DNA from: Candidatus Anammoximicrobium sp.
Lineage (GTDB): Bacteria; Planctomycetota; Planctomycetia; Pirellulales; Pirellulaceae
DNA: 58,396 nucleotides
Reading direction: 5' to 3'
Assembly (NCBI GenBank): GCA_012515235.1
Contig: JAAYYU010000243.1
Span: 1-58,396, forward strand
Under the pieces are notes generated by a model that saw nothing but the letters and a program-made list of their open reading frames with translations, was not told the origin of the DNA and searched no databases. Shown one piece after another: positions 28,201 through 36,358 of this stretch. Both the position numbers and the translations under genes were made by a program. Each line of letters starts with the position of its first letter. Positions within the stretch are counted from its first letter, which is position 1.

Positions 28201-28731
28201 GACCGCCAGCCGGCACAGCTGTGAGTTCATCCGATAATCGCGGCCGCATTCGCGAAACACGGCGTCCGTCAGATGATCCGTCATGGCGAACATGGCCTGG
28301 CAATCGCCGAACACAAAGTGCTTGGCATACACGAACTCGCGCGGGTAGCGGTCGAAAACCTTCAGACGTTCCCGGCGGCGCAGCTGACAGGCTCGGAGAT
28401 ACAGCTCTTTCCAGGCGGGATCGTTGCCGGGCCGGTGGCCTTGGACGAGCACCGCCAGCGATTCCTCCAGGTCGCCGGTCGCGACGCCGCGAGTTTGCAA
28501 CTCGGCGAGCACCTTGCGGACCATCGCTTGTTCCACGCCGTGGGCGTCCGCGGCCACAAAGCAGTCGCCGTGTTTCAAGCCGTGATCCTGATAAACCCAG
28601 TCGCGGTGCAGGCGGGAGACCGGATACGGCGCGGTGTGCCGTTTTCGGACGTCGTCCTCGGTGTAGTCCTGCGCGAACGCGGGCAGGCAGGTCAACATCA
28701 GCAGGATGCACGACGGCAGTAGTGGATGCAT
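25285..28731 (-). CDS. HzsA-like two-haem protein with C-terminal discoidin-like domain
   Basis: The ATG at 28731 gives 1148 residues with a signal peptide (LLPSCILLMLTCLPAFA). Residues about 200-450 are propeller-like with PD40/WD-type strands (DDFHLYLMDLRDRSVRQITF, EPEWLPSGQLLFTS). Two c-type haem sites follow, CVGCH (about 622) and CIQCH (about 706), as in the middle and C-terminal parts of hydrazine synthase alpha homologues. The last 140 residues resemble an F5/8 type C (discoidin) domain (RPEFSPNHAIDGRRASGAYW). Non-anammox planctomycetes carry such homologues with no known function, so hydrazine synthesis should not be assumed. It heads the minus-strand locus. Confidence 0.8.
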   Translation of the reverse strand: MHPLLPSCILLMLTCLPAFAQDYTEDDVRKRHTAPYPVSRLHRDWVYQDHGLKHGDCFVAADAHGVEQAMVRKVLAELQTRGVATGDLEESLAVLVQGHRPGNDPAWKELYLRACQLRRRERLKVFDRYPREFVYAKHFVFGDCQAMFAMTDHLTDAVFRECGRDYRMNSQLCRLAVNADGAVSTEVLLDCPDGVVRDPCVSYDGQTVAFSMRQTSHDGDDDFHLYLMDLRDRSVRQITFGAGTADMEPEWLPSGQLLFTSTRCVLSAPCWWSSVCNLYTCDAQGRYLRRLASDHGHTVFPHVMHDGRVIYTRWEYSDRTAGYLHSLFVMNPDGTNQTEFYGNNSQFPAAMLHARSVPHSTQVIAIAGAHHIDQRGKLIMIDRKAGTQAGVGVKLLAPEREYPFRESMGTGGNIVHDTEGEQFQYPYPLDEDNYVVCYSPEGGPIRGLKGLQNGKAGSPAFGIYWMHRSGQRELLIYDPVISSGQQVPLARRPSPVQKASTVDEQLAHGRFYVQDIYYGPGLQGVRPGTVKRIRVVGLDYRAKGTVALGLHPWGGHQTSPCAINNGSYDVKHVLGTVDVEEDGSCCFECPSRVPVFFQMLDEKGRAVQTMRSWTMVLPGETFACVGCHEDKHSTYTDSRPLTKALQRKPQQIRPFFAQGDEPVQEMERFLTAVEKRATAYLGTNAPQAMDVPRGFSYTREVQPIWDRHCIQCHAGGKNPAKKDVPLSLLGDYRPITNPEIYGRAKWRLTQRIYATSTKGHPGRAFSESYINLTDFGYNAKIPLAGAGGKAQASRDTTYLAQFGGKPENVPHPDALGYSADEYAGRGIINWLHVSSACALLPPYAYGSTSSPLMDYLEPSHYGVQLSPEEKERVACWIDLNVPFAGSWMELNYWDQLNHATHSGLTPWYVYRDKMRQAYLYFETKRLKSAELELEHLDKYLQHRDRGVDFAPADFPHYTFGGREVQKQFIDDYDRLPATVPLYGLAEGRNARGGSNVAGNPVRNLAVNEDAYTYHLRSYPRATSNSHDRYRPEFSPNHAIDGRRASGAYWRPARRTDLWLKVEFGREVQAERVVVVLQRHDGQSKTWTGATLEFSNGQRVPIEFRNTSEPQAFTFPKQTCEWLQLSGFQERFPLTDNGIAELEVYGQDL

Positions 28732-28944
28732 GAGACAGCCTCGTGTCGTCTGAACAGGAAAGCGAACGCCGCGCTGGGCCGCGGTTCGGACTGGCATCCA
28801 TCCAGAATAACGCCTTGGCCCGCATCCGCAACCCGTTCCGTGCAGCCCGGCCCGCTGGCCGCTTTTGGCCGGCCCGGTTCCGGCCAACGGTTGACGACGC
28901 CGCGCCCGGCCGGTAGGCTGTCCCACAGTCTTGACCCCGCCCCC

Positions 28945-29017
28945 GTAAGATGGCTCTCCGAGCCGTCCCGTCCGAGCCGTCCGGTCCGGCGCGCGAAGGC
29001 TCGGAGCTCCATCCTAC
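28945..29017. repeat. Inverted repeat GTAAGATGG..CCATCCTAC
   Basis: Arms 28945-28964 and 28998-29017 match at 17 of 20 positions around a 33-nt centre. The type (GTAGGATGG, CTCCGAGCC) is one I associate with planctomycete intergenic repeats. It lies in the 315-bp divergent region, 30 bp before the ceramidase-like gene. A role in that gene's leader is possible. Confidence 0.7.
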
Positions 29018-29046
29018 GCGGTGCGTCTTTTGCCTTGGAGGAAATC

Positions 29047-30480
29047 ATGATGAACCGTTGTCTGTTGTGGATCGTCGGCTGTTTACTGAGCACGCAACTT
29101 CTGGCCGCGGAACCGGCCCAGCCCGTGTTTCGCGCGGGGGCGGCCACGAGCAACCTCACGCCGTTCCTGGGCGGCGCCGTCATCGGCGGCTTCGTGCCCT
29201 TTCCCGCCACCAACGTGCATGACGAATTGCACGCCCGCTGCCTGGCACTGGACGACGGCAAGACCCAGCTGGCACTGGTGGTCTGCGATCTGCTGGGCGT
29301 CAGCCACGACGTGAGCAACGCCGCTCGCAAGTTGATCCAGGAGAACACGGGGCTGCCGCCCGAAAACGTGCTGATCTGCGCCGTACACACCCACTCGGCG
29401 TGTACCGCGTTGGGCAAAGCGCCGTTGGACGAGTACCACACGTTCGTCGCCCGCCGGATCGCCGACGGAGTGCAGAACGCGCTGGCCACGCTGCGCCCGG
29501 CCCAGATGGCGTGGGTCACGGCCGAAGCGCCGGACCACGTCCACAATCGCCGCTGGGTCATGAAGCCCGGCACGGCTCCGCCCAATCCGTTCGGCGTGGT
29601 CGACCAGGTGAAGATGAACCCGCCCGTGGCCAGTCCCGACCTGGTCGAGCCGGCCGGCCCGACCGACCCGACCGTTTCCGTCATCGCCTTCCGCGAACCG
29701 GACGGCCGCCCCATCGCACTGTTCTCGGCGTATTCGCTGCACTATGTGGGCGGCGTCAAGCACGGCGACATCTCCGCCGACTACTACGGCATGTACTGCA
29801 ACGAAATGGCGCGGCGGCTGGACGCCCAGCGGCTGGACCCGCCCTTTGTGGCGATGATGGCCAACGGCACCAGCGGCGATATCAACAGCATCAACTTCCG
29901 CGAGCCCCGGCCCTCGCTGCCGCCCTATGCCAAGATGCGGATGATCGCCGAGGACCTCGCGGCCAAGGTTCACGCGGCGCTGGCCAAGGCCGAATACCGC
30001 GACGACGTGACGCTGGCTGCCCGCTACCGCGAGCCGATGCTCGACAGGCGGCAGGTCAGCGAGGAACAACTGGCCTGGGCCAAACAGAAGCTGGCCGCCG
30101 CCGAAGCGGCTCCGAAGTCCGACAAAAAGCCCGTCCGGGCCGACCTGCCGACGATCTACGCCGGGCGGACCTTGCGGCTGGCCGCGGCTCCCGAAAAAAT
30201 TCCCGTCCCCTTGCAGATCCTCCGCATCGGTTCGGTGTGCATCGGGACCATGCCGACCGAAGTGTTCTGCGAAATCGGGCTGGAGTTCAAGAAACGCAGT
30301 CCCATCCAGCCAGCGTTCCTCCTGTCGCTCTCGCACGGCTACCTGGGCTACCTGCCCACGCCGCGGCACTTCCCGTTGGGCGGCTATGAGACCTGGACCG
30401 GCACGAACCAGCTGGAGCCACAGGCCTCCGTCAAGATGCTCGACGCGCTGTTCGAAATGGCCGCGGAAGCCAAGAAGTAG
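29047..30480 (+). CDS. Neutral/alkaline ceramidase-like hydrolase
   Basis: This 477-residue exported protein has a signal peptide (LLWIVGCLLSTQLLAAEP). It matches the N-terminal catalytic domain of neutral ceramidases: FRAGAATSNLTP, DELHARCLALDDG, the zinc motif AVHTHSA (H114, H116), and ANGTSGDINSINFR with the candidate nucleophile S276. Planctomycete genomes hold many truncated family members without the C-terminal immunoglobulin-like domain, and this length fits them. The true substrate may be another amide or ester lipid. GGAGG lies 5 bases before the first of two tandem ATG codons. Copy C of the palindrome separates it from the next gene. Confidence 0.85.
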   Translation: MMNRCLLWIVGCLLSTQLLAAEPAQPVFRAGAATSNLTPFLGGAVIGGFVPFPATNVHDELHARCLALDDGKTQLALVVCDLLGVSHDVSNAARKLIQENTGLPPENVLICAVHTHSACTALGKAPLDEYHTFVARRIADGVQNALATLRPAQMAWVTAEAPDHVHNRRWVMKPGTAPPNPFGVVDQVKMNPPVASPDLVEPAGPTDPTVSVIAFREPDGRPIALFSAYSLHYVGGVKHGDISADYYGMYCNEMARRLDAQRLDPPFVAMMANGTSGDINSINFREPRPSLPPYAKMRMIAEDLAAKVHAALAKAEYRDDVTLAARYREPMLDRRQVSEEQLAWAKQKLAAAEAAPKSDKKPVRADLPTIYAGRTLRLAAAPEKIPVPLQILRIGSVCIGTMPTEVFCEIGLEFKKRSPIQPAFLLSLSHGYLGYLPTPRHFPLGGYETWTGTNQLEPQASVKMLDALFEMAAEAKK

Positions 30481-30501
30481 CTTCGCGCCATCGCGCCACG
30501 G

Positions 30502-30598
30502 GGGGTCAGGCTTACAGAATTCAATTTTGGCCGAGCAAGGTCGTTCCAGATGGCTGGACGCTCGATCGGCCAAAATTGAATTCTGTAAGCCTGACCCC
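30502..30598. repeat. GGGGTCAGGC palindrome, copy C
   Basis: The perfect 33-nt arms are 30502-30534 and 30566-30598, around a 31-nt centre that begins GCAAGGTCGTTCCA, as in copies A and B. It lies 21 bp after the ceramidase-like stop and 72 bp before the next start. The 57-bp left extension seen in A, B and E is not recognisable here. It may serve as a processing or pause site between the two cotranscribed genes. Confidence 0.9.
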
Positions 30599-30670
30599 AA
30601 CGCCACGGCCCCCAACGCCACGGACACACTGTCTCCGACCGCAATCCGGAACCGCCACAGGACCACCACC

Positions 30671-32806
30671 ATGCAACACATCGTCATCGCTCTCGCCGTT
30701 CTGCTGGGCTTCTCGTTGACGACTTTCGCCGACGACGTCCGCCTGCAGCCGCTCAAAGACCTGAACGGCTACTTCCCCTTCACGCCGCCGAAATCGCTGC
30801 CCGCCTGGGAGCAGCGCAAGGAGTCCGTGCGGCGGCAGATCCTGGTCGCGGCGGGCCTGTGGCCGATGCCCGCCAAAACGCCGCTGAACGCGGTCGTCCA
30901 CGGCCGCATCGACGGTGGCCAGTACACGATCGAAAAGGTCTACTTCGAGAGTGCCCCCGGCTTCTTTGCCACGGGCAACCTGTACCGCCCCAAGAACCCT
31001 CCCGGCCGCGTGCCGGCCGTGTTGTTCGCCCACGGCCACCGGGAAAACGCGCGGTTGTACCTGACGCCCGAAGCCACCTTGCGCAAGAGCATCGCCGACG
31101 GCGCGGAACGGTTTGAACAGGCCGGGCGCAGCACGTACCAGTCGCAATGCCGCCAGCTGGCCCTGATGGGCTGCGTGGTCTGGCAGTGGGACATGCTGGG
31201 CGACTCGGATTCGATCCAGTTGTCGCGCCAACTGGTCCACGGCTTCGCTAAACAGCGGCCGGAAATGAACACGACGGAAAACTGGGGCTTGTTCAGCCCG
31301 CAGGCCGAGGCCCATTGCCAGAACGTCCTGGGCCTGCAGACGCTGAACTCCGTCCGCAGCGTGGACTTCGTGCTCAGTTTGCCCGAAGTGGACCCGCAAC
31401 GCATCGCGGTGACCGGCGCCAGCGGCGGCGGCACCCAGTCGATGATCCTGGCCGCGATCGAAGACCGCCTCCAGCTGTCCTTCCCCGTGGTCATGGTCAG
31501 CACCGCGATGCAGGGCGGCTGTACGTGCGAGAACGCCAGCCTGCTGCGGGTGAACACGGGCAACGTCGAGTTTGCCGCGCTGTTCGCGCCGAAACCGCAA
31601 GGCATGAACAGCGCCGACGATTGGACGAAGGAAATGGCGACCAAGGGCTTCCCCGAACTGCAGCAGATGTACGCGCTGTACGGCAAGAAGAACAACGTCT
31701 TCCTGAAACGGGGCGAGCACTTCCCGCACAACTACAACGCCGTCACGCGGTCCGCTTTCTATACCTTTCTGAACCAGCATTTCAAACTCGGCCAGGTCTC
31801 GCCGGTGATCGAAACGGATTTCGATCCGCTGCCGCCGGAGCAGCTGACCGTGTGGGACGACCAGCACCCCGCGCCCAAGGCCGCGGACCCGGATTTCGAA
31901 CGGCAACTGCTGGCCTGGTTCACCGCGGACGCCGAGCAGCAAATCCGCGCCGCCGCCGCCACGCCGGAGGGCCTGCGGGACGTGATCCGCCCGGCGGTCG
32001 AAGTGCTCATCGGCCGCACGCTGGCCACTGCGGGCGATGTTACGTGGAAGCTGCAGGACGAGCAGGACTGCGGCCAGTACGTGCAACGGACCGGCACGCT
32101 GGTGAACGAGACCTACGGCGAGGAAGTGAACGCCGTCGCGCTGTGTCCCAAGCAGGCCAGCGGCCGCGTTGTGATCTGGCTCGCTGACCAGGGCAAGTCC
32201 GCCGTCCGCAGCGCCGACGGCAGCGTGCCGTCCGCGGTGCTGAAGCTGGTTCAAGCCGGCGCGGCCGTGGTCGGCGCGGACTTGTTCTTGCAGGGCGGCG
32301 AGCCCGTCACGCAGACTCGCGTGGTGGCCAACCCGCGCGAATTCGCCGGCTATACGTTCGGCTACAACCACGCGCTGTTCGCCCAGCGGACGCACGATGT
32401 GTTGAGCCTGGTCCTGCTGGTCCGCAGCGCGAAAGACGGCTTCTGTCCGAACGCCAAGACGCTGGCCGTCGCGGGCTGGCAGAGCGCCGGGCCTGTGGTC
32501 GCCGCCGCCGGCGCGTTGGCCGGCCCGGCCATCGACCGCGTGGCCGTGGACACGCAGGGATTCCGCTTCGGCCGGCTGCTCGATTACCGCCATCCGATGT
32601 TCCTGCCCGGCGGGGCCAAGTACCTGGATGTGCCCGGCCTGCTGGCGCTGCGCGCCCCCCGCCCGCTGTGGCTCTCCGGCGAGGGTCAGGAACCGGAGGT
32701 CGTCACCGCCGCGTATCGCGCCGCGGCCCAGACTGAGGCGTTGGAGACGTTCACCGGCGACGCCGCACAACCGCAGGCCGCAGCCGGCTCGTGGCTGTTG
32801 CAGTAG
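30671..32806 (+). CDS. Acetyl xylan esterase-like alpha/beta hydrolase, secreted
   Basis: This 711-residue protein has a signal peptide (IVIALAVLLGFSLTTFA). An alpha/beta-hydrolase core shows VPAVLFAHGHRENARL, GCVVWQWDMLGDSDS, the nucleophile elbow ITGASGGGTQS-like VTGASGGGTQSM (S251), and KRGEHFPHNYN with a candidate catalytic His. This layout is that of acetyl xylan esterase/7-O-acetylcephalosporin deacetylase relatives in planctomycete polysaccharide loci. A second alpha/beta half (about 480-700) seems degenerate (VAVAGWQSAGPVVAAAG). It follows the ceramidase-like gene on the same strand. Confidence 0.8.
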   Translation: MQHIVIALAVLLGFSLTTFADDVRLQPLKDLNGYFPFTPPKSLPAWEQRKESVRRQILVAAGLWPMPAKTPLNAVVHGRIDGGQYTIEKVYFESAPGFFATGNLYRPKNPPGRVPAVLFAHGHRENARLYLTPEATLRKSIADGAERFEQAGRSTYQSQCRQLALMGCVVWQWDMLGDSDSIQLSRQLVHGFAKQRPEMNTTENWGLFSPQAEAHCQNVLGLQTLNSVRSVDFVLSLPEVDPQRIAVTGASGGGTQSMILAAIEDRLQLSFPVVMVSTAMQGGCTCENASLLRVNTGNVEFAALFAPKPQGMNSADDWTKEMATKGFPELQQMYALYGKKNNVFLKRGEHFPHNYNAVTRSAFYTFLNQHFKLGQVSPVIETDFDPLPPEQLTVWDDQHPAPKAADPDFERQLLAWFTADAEQQIRAAAATPEGLRDVIRPAVEVLIGRTLATAGDVTWKLQDEQDCGQYVQRTGTLVNETYGEEVNAVALCPKQASGRVVIWLADQGKSAVRSADGSVPSAVLKLVQAGAAVVGADLFLQGGEPVTQTRVVANPREFAGYTFGYNHALFAQRTHDVLSLVLLVRSAKDGFCPNAKTLAVAGWQSAGPVVAAAGALAGPAIDRVAVDTQGFRFGRLLDYRHPMFLPGGAKYLDVPGLLALRAPRPLWLSGEGQEPEVVTAAYRAAAQTEALETFTGDAAQPQAAAGSWLLQ

Positions 32807-32865
32807 CCGCCCGCCCCGCACGAAAGTAGCTGTCTGCGGCACCCCCTGGGTTCCGGTTTGATTCT

Positions 32866-32892
32866 TGACAACGGCGAGGAAACCCCGACAAT
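32866..32892 (+). promoter_or_regulatory. Candidate promoter for the DUF1559 gene at 33017
   Basis: A perfect TTGACA at 32866-32871 is followed at 15 bp by GACAAT (32887-32892), a 4-of-6 match to the -10 hexamer. The spacing is short, so the -10 assignment is uncertain. No other hexamer of this quality occurs in the 210-bp gap. Confidence 0.4.
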
Positions 32893-33016
32893 TCAAGGAT
32901 GGCTTGGCGTCCCGTCGTCATGGGCGGGACGAGGCGTGTTCGTGGCAGAGTCCAGGGCGCGCCGAAATCAAAACTCGTCGGCTTCATTCCTGGTTTTTCG
33001 CGAGGGAGAAAATGCC

Positions 33017-33925
33017 ATGAATCAATCCAAGCGAAACGCGTTCACGCTGGTCGAATTGCTGGTCGTGATCGCCATCATCGGCATCTTGGTCGCCCTGTTA
33101 CTGCCTGCGATCCAAGCGGCCCGCGAGGCGGCGCGGCGGGCCCAGTGCTTTAACAACCTGAAGCAACTCGGCCTGGCGGTGCAGCACTATCACGACACGC
33201 ATCAGCGTCTGCCGGCGGGTCAGACGTACTACAGCAACACCCAGTTCAATGACAAGTTCACCTGGACCGTGTTTCTGCTGCCGTTTGTGGAACAGGACAC
33301 GCTGTACCGCGAGGTGAACTGGAACAGCGACATGGGCGGGTGCGGCCCCAACGCCAACATCAGCAACAAGGAAATCCCGACCTTCGTCTGTCCCTCCGGC
33401 GGCGCAGAAGGCGACTTTGGACATACCTGCCGCGTCCGGCACAGCTATGTCGCCAACGCGGGCATCGGGCCCCTGCGGGCCGCCTGGCCGCCTCCCCAGA
33501 AACCGGGCGTGTTCATGCAGAACAAATGGCTGCGGATTTCCGACTTTACCGACGGGACCTCGAACACCATCGGCCTTTCCGAGATCATCAAGGTCCGCGA
33601 AGGAGCCGATTTCCGCGGCACCTGGAGCTACTGTGAAGGCACCTTGTACCAGCACGACCGGACGCCCAATACGCGGATCCCCGATGAAACCCGGCCGACG
33701 TTCTGTCCGGTCGCGGATGCCAATCACCCGCAGGCCCCGTGCATCGGCACCTATACCGCGTGGAATGCGAGAAGGAGCATCCTGTCGGCGCGAAGCGAGC
33801 ATCCGGGAGGCGTCAATGCCGCGCTGATCGACGGCTCGGTGCGGTTCGTCACCAACAACATCGATCTGGAAACCTGGCAAGCCCTCGGCACCCCCTTCGG
33901 CGCCGAAGTCCTGCGCGAGTTCTAG
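33017..33925 (+). CDS. DUF1559 pilin-like protein
   Basis: The product has 302 residues from the ATG at 33017 (GAGGGAG upstream). The N-terminus is a type II/IV pilin-style prepilin signal: RNAFTLVELLVVIAIIGILV, with F-T-L-V-E after the cleavage point and a long hydrophobic helix. The rest is the DUF1559 globular domain, with the family's QAAREAARRAQC helix end, FTDGTSNTIGLSEI, and the C-terminal HPGGVNAALIDGSVRFV motif. Planctomycetes carry tens of these; they are thought to be pseudopilins or envelope components. Two more lie within 4 kb, so local duplication is likely. Confidence 0.93.
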   Translation: MNQSKRNAFTLVELLVVIAIIGILVALLLPAIQAAREAARRAQCFNNLKQLGLAVQHYHDTHQRLPAGQTYYSNTQFNDKFTWTVFLLPFVEQDTLYREVNWNSDMGGCGPNANISNKEIPTFVCPSGGAEGDFGHTCRVRHSYVANAGIGPLRAAWPPPQKPGVFMQNKWLRISDFTDGTSNTIGLSEIIKVREGADFRGTWSYCEGTLYQHDRTPNTRIPDETRPTFCPVADANHPQAPCIGTYTAWNARRSILSARSEHPGGVNAALIDGSVRFVTNNIDLETWQALGTPFGAEVLREF

Positions 33926-33967
33926 CCGCCGTTCCAGTCACCCTGGCGCCAACCAAGATTCCGCACT

Positions 33968-34120
33968 GGGGCAGCCTGCAGAAAATGGACTCCCCAAGGC
34001 GAACCGGCGTGGCACGGCTCACTTGTTAGCCGTGCTGCACTGTCTGCACTGCCAACAAGTAGGCAGTGCCACACGAACCCGGCAGACCGGTAGGTCATTT
34101 TCTGCGGGCTGCCTGACCCC
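33968..34120. repeat. Composite nested palindrome
   Basis: The outer arms are 33968-33989 (GGGGCAGCCTGCAGAAAATG) and 34095-34120 (TCATTTTCTGCGGGCTGCCT, then GACCCC). Their head, read from the right arm, is GGGGTCAGGC, shared with copies A-E. Inside sit two hairpins of another family: 34013-34034 (stem CACGGCT/AGCCGTG, loop CACTTGTT) and 34047-34068 (stem CACTGCC/GGCAGTG, loop AACAAGTA). One element appears to have inserted into the centre of another. The rest of the 397-bp gap before 34323 holds no gene. Confidence 0.75.
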
Positions 34121-34322
34121 TTTCCGCAGGCGTCCGGAGCGGGCGCGGAAATTGCCTAATCTCACCGGTCCCTGACGAGGGCGGAGAATTTCCCGGCTTT
34201 TTTGCTGCTTCTGGCCACCTACAGTTGATCGGTTAGTCCGCTTGGGGTACGCTGAACTGCAGCGAAGCGATTCTTAATTCTTGTCCAGTCTTTTGTTTGT
34301 CTTCTCAACAGGAGGATTTGCC

Positions 34323-35264
34323 ATGAAGCGAATTCGGTCCCGAAACGGTTTTACGCTCGTCGAGTTGCTGGTGGTGATCGCCATCATCGGGATCCTGGTT
34401 TCCTTGCTGTTGCCGGCCATCCAGGCGGCGCGCGAGGCCGCGCGGCGAACGGAGTGCAGCAACAACTTGAAGCAGATTGGCATCGCGCTGCACAACTACC
34501 ACGACACCGTCCATGCGTTTCCGATGGCCAATGTCGTGCGAAGCGTTACCTCGGCAACGCCGTACGGCGACGGTTGGACCTGGCACGCCCGGCTTCTGCC
34601 GTACATGGAGCAGGGCGGACTGTACGACCAGATCAAGCATGTCATGGGAACCGACAGCGGCACGTACACCTCAACCGAACAATCGCTCGCCGGCCGCGAC
34701 ACGGTGTTGAAGGTGTTTCAGTGCCCGACGCATCCCCGCGGCCCAATCAATACGGGCGTTGGAAAGTACGGCTATCAGATCAGCACCTACAACGGCGTCT
34801 GCGGAACCACCACGTTCAACGACGATCAGCTCGATCAAGGCACCGACGTCGGTTACAAGGGCAACGGCATGTTTTATATGAACAGCGATGTCCGCATCGA
34901 GGACGTGACCGACGGCACCTCGAACACCTTGATGGTGGCCGAGGTTCAGGACGATTTTGAAGACGGAACCAAGCTGCCCGGCAGCGACCGCAAATACTGC
35001 TTTGCCAAGGACAGCGACAACAACCCGCCGACGGACATCACCGAGTATCTGGTGGGAATGGAATCCAACGATCCGATCAACGCCAAGACCAAGGATGCCA
35101 GCGGCTATACCAATAACGGCGAGTACGCCGGCAGTTTCCATCCCGGCGGGGCCCAATTCCTGCTGGTGGACGGCTCGGTCCGCTTCATCCAGGAGAGCAT
35201 CCTGATGACCACCTACCAGGCCTTGGCCACGCGCCGTGGCGAGGAAACCGTGGGCCAGTATTGA
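34323..35264 (+). CDS. DUF1559 pilin-like protein
   Basis: The product has 313 residues from the ATG at 34323 (AGGAGG 7 bases upstream). It has the prepilin start SRNGFTLVELLVVIAIIGIL, the QAAREAARRTECSNNLKQIG helix end, VTDGTSNTLMVAEVQDD, and a C-terminal HPGGAQFLLVDGSVRFIQES. It is likely processed by a prepilin peptidase and assembled or anchored at the cytoplasmic membrane. The lipoprotein gene 52 bp downstream on the same strand is a usual companion of DUF1559 genes. Confidence 0.93.
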   Translation: MKRIRSRNGFTLVELLVVIAIIGILVSLLLPAIQAAREAARRTECSNNLKQIGIALHNYHDTVHAFPMANVVRSVTSATPYGDGWTWHARLLPYMEQGGLYDQIKHVMGTDSGTYTSTEQSLAGRDTVLKVFQCPTHPRGPINTGVGKYGYQISTYNGVCGTTTFNDDQLDQGTDVGYKGNGMFYMNSDVRIEDVTDGTSNTLMVAEVQDDFEDGTKLPGSDRKYCFAKDSDNNPPTDITEYLVGMESNDPINAKTKDASGYTNNGEYAGSFHPGGAQFLLVDGSVRFIQESILMTTYQALATRRGEETVGQY

Positions 35265-35316
35265 GTCGCGCAGGCCGCAGAACGTCACGCAATCCTCTAC
35301 GGGTCCGGAGAACGAT

Positions 35317-35877
35317 ATGTCCAGAAGCTTGTTTCCCGCCAAGGTCTCCATCCCCGCGTTCGTCCTCGCCTGCGCCCTGGCGCTGTTGCTGTCGGGGTGC
35401 GGTGGAGGCAAGGCGGACATCGAACCCGCCAAGGGCAAGGTGGTCTGCGGCAGCGGCCCCGTCACCGCGGGCACCGTCACGTTTGTCCCCCTGGGTGAAC
35501 CCGGCAAAGACACCGACGGCCGACCTGCTATCGGCGCCGTCGGTCCCGATGGGACTTTCGTCCTGACGACCTACGAAGACGGCGACGGCGCGATCGTCGG
35601 CAAGCACCGGGTCGAATACGCCGGGCCAGGGGATGAAGCGGCAGAAGAGACCGAGGACGAGGCCCCGCCCGAAGGCTCGGCACAAGAGCGCGCCCTGAAC
35701 GCCCAGCGACTCCGCGAGCGCCAGGCAAAACAAAAGTCGCAGTGCGTGCTGAACGGCGAACTGATCCTGGAAGTGACGGCCGGCGGCGAAAATGATTTCA
35801 CGATCCAGCTGTCACCCCCAGGGATTGGCCAAGGGTCCGGCAGGGGGGACCAGGAATTCAATCGGGAAGAACAGTAA
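35317..35877 (+). CDS. Lipoprotein with transthyretin-like fold
   Basis: This 186-residue protein has a lipobox LLSGC (C28). The mature part starts with GGGKADIEPAKGKVVCGSGP and continues as a small beta-sandwich resembling the carboxypeptidase regulatory/transthyretin-like proteins that follow DUF1559 genes in planctomycetes (GTVTFVPLG, GPDGTFVLTTYEDGDGAIVG). A charged linker (EAAEETEDEAPPEG) and helix (RALNAQRLRERQAKQK) interrupt it before the last strands. It probably acts at the envelope with the neighbouring DUF1559 protein; this is a guilt-by-association call. Confidence 0.8.
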   Translation: MSRSLFPAKVSIPAFVLACALALLLSGCGGGKADIEPAKGKVVCGSGPVTAGTVTFVPLGEPGKDTDGRPAIGAVGPDGTFVLTTYEDGDGAIVGKHRVEYAGPGDEAAEETEDEAPPEGSAQERALNAQRLRERQAKQKSQCVLNGELILEVTAGGENDFTIQLSPPGIGQGSGRGDQEFNREEQ

Positions 35878-35887
35878 GCACCGCGGA

Positions 35888-35984
35888 GGGGCAGGCACTT
35901 CAAACTTGAATCTTCGCCGCCCCATGTCTTGCCATAGGCAATCTGTTTTCGCGGCCAAGATTGAAGTTTGAAGTGCTCGAGCCC
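35888..35984. repeat. 97-bp palindrome with different arm sequence
   Basis: Arms 35895-35920 and 35951-35976 (GCACTTCAAACTT, AATCTT, GCCGC) are complementary at 24 of 26 positions. The element is bounded by GGGG at 35888 and GCCC at 35984, giving 97 bp, the same length as copies A, B, C and E. Architecture is shared with that family but sequence is not. It begins 11 bp past the stop of the lipoprotein gene, in the 193-bp convergent gap. Confidence 0.75.
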
Positions 35985-36070
35985 TTTGAAGCGTTCAAGC
36001 AGCGAGCAAACCGGCACGCAAGCGGTCACATCAAGGCTCACAGCGAACCGCCACTGTCGGCAGAACGAAG

Positions 36071-36262
36071 CTACGGACCTTTGTCTCGCCGGGCTTTCTC
36101 AGCCGCTTCGACTCGTTGCCGTTGCTGCTCCATTTGCTGGATCTCTTCTTCGCTTAGGGTGTCGGGCCGAATGGCTTCGCCGCCGCCCTCTCCGCCGCAG
36201 CCACCACAACCACTGACTGCCAAAAAGACAACGACAATCGCTAGGAACGCTGCATTTCGCAT
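36071..36262 (-). CDS. Small lipoprotein of unknown function
   Basis: This 63-residue protein is preceded by GAAGGA. A short signal ends in the lipobox AVSGC (C19), followed by a Gly/Cys-rich stretch (GGCGGEGGGEA) and an acidic-basic helix (EEEIQQMEQQRQRVEAAEKA) likely to form a coiled coil. It lies 96 bp downstream of a DUF1559 gene on the same strand, the common place for such small lipoproteins in planctomycetes. Confidence 0.7.
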   Translation of the reverse strand: MRNAAFLAIVVVFLAVSGCGGCGGEGGGEAIRPDTLSEEEIQQMEQQRQRVEAAEKARRDKGP

Positions 36263-36358
36263 GGGTCTTCCTTCAGGGAAATGAAACGGGCGGCCAGGTC
36301 TCCAAAAGCCAAGCCTTTTCTGAAAACCAGAGCGTCTCGGAAGAGCGTACGACCGTCG

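Noticed and set aside
25285..28731. True hydrazine synthase (anammox)
   Set aside because: No HzsB/HzsC-like genes or other anammox genes lie nearby, and similar proteins occur in non-anammox planctomycetes.
30521..32896. 791-residue minus-strand ORF
   Set aside because: Antisense of the esterase-like gene; it begins inside or beyond palindrome C and lacks any domain.
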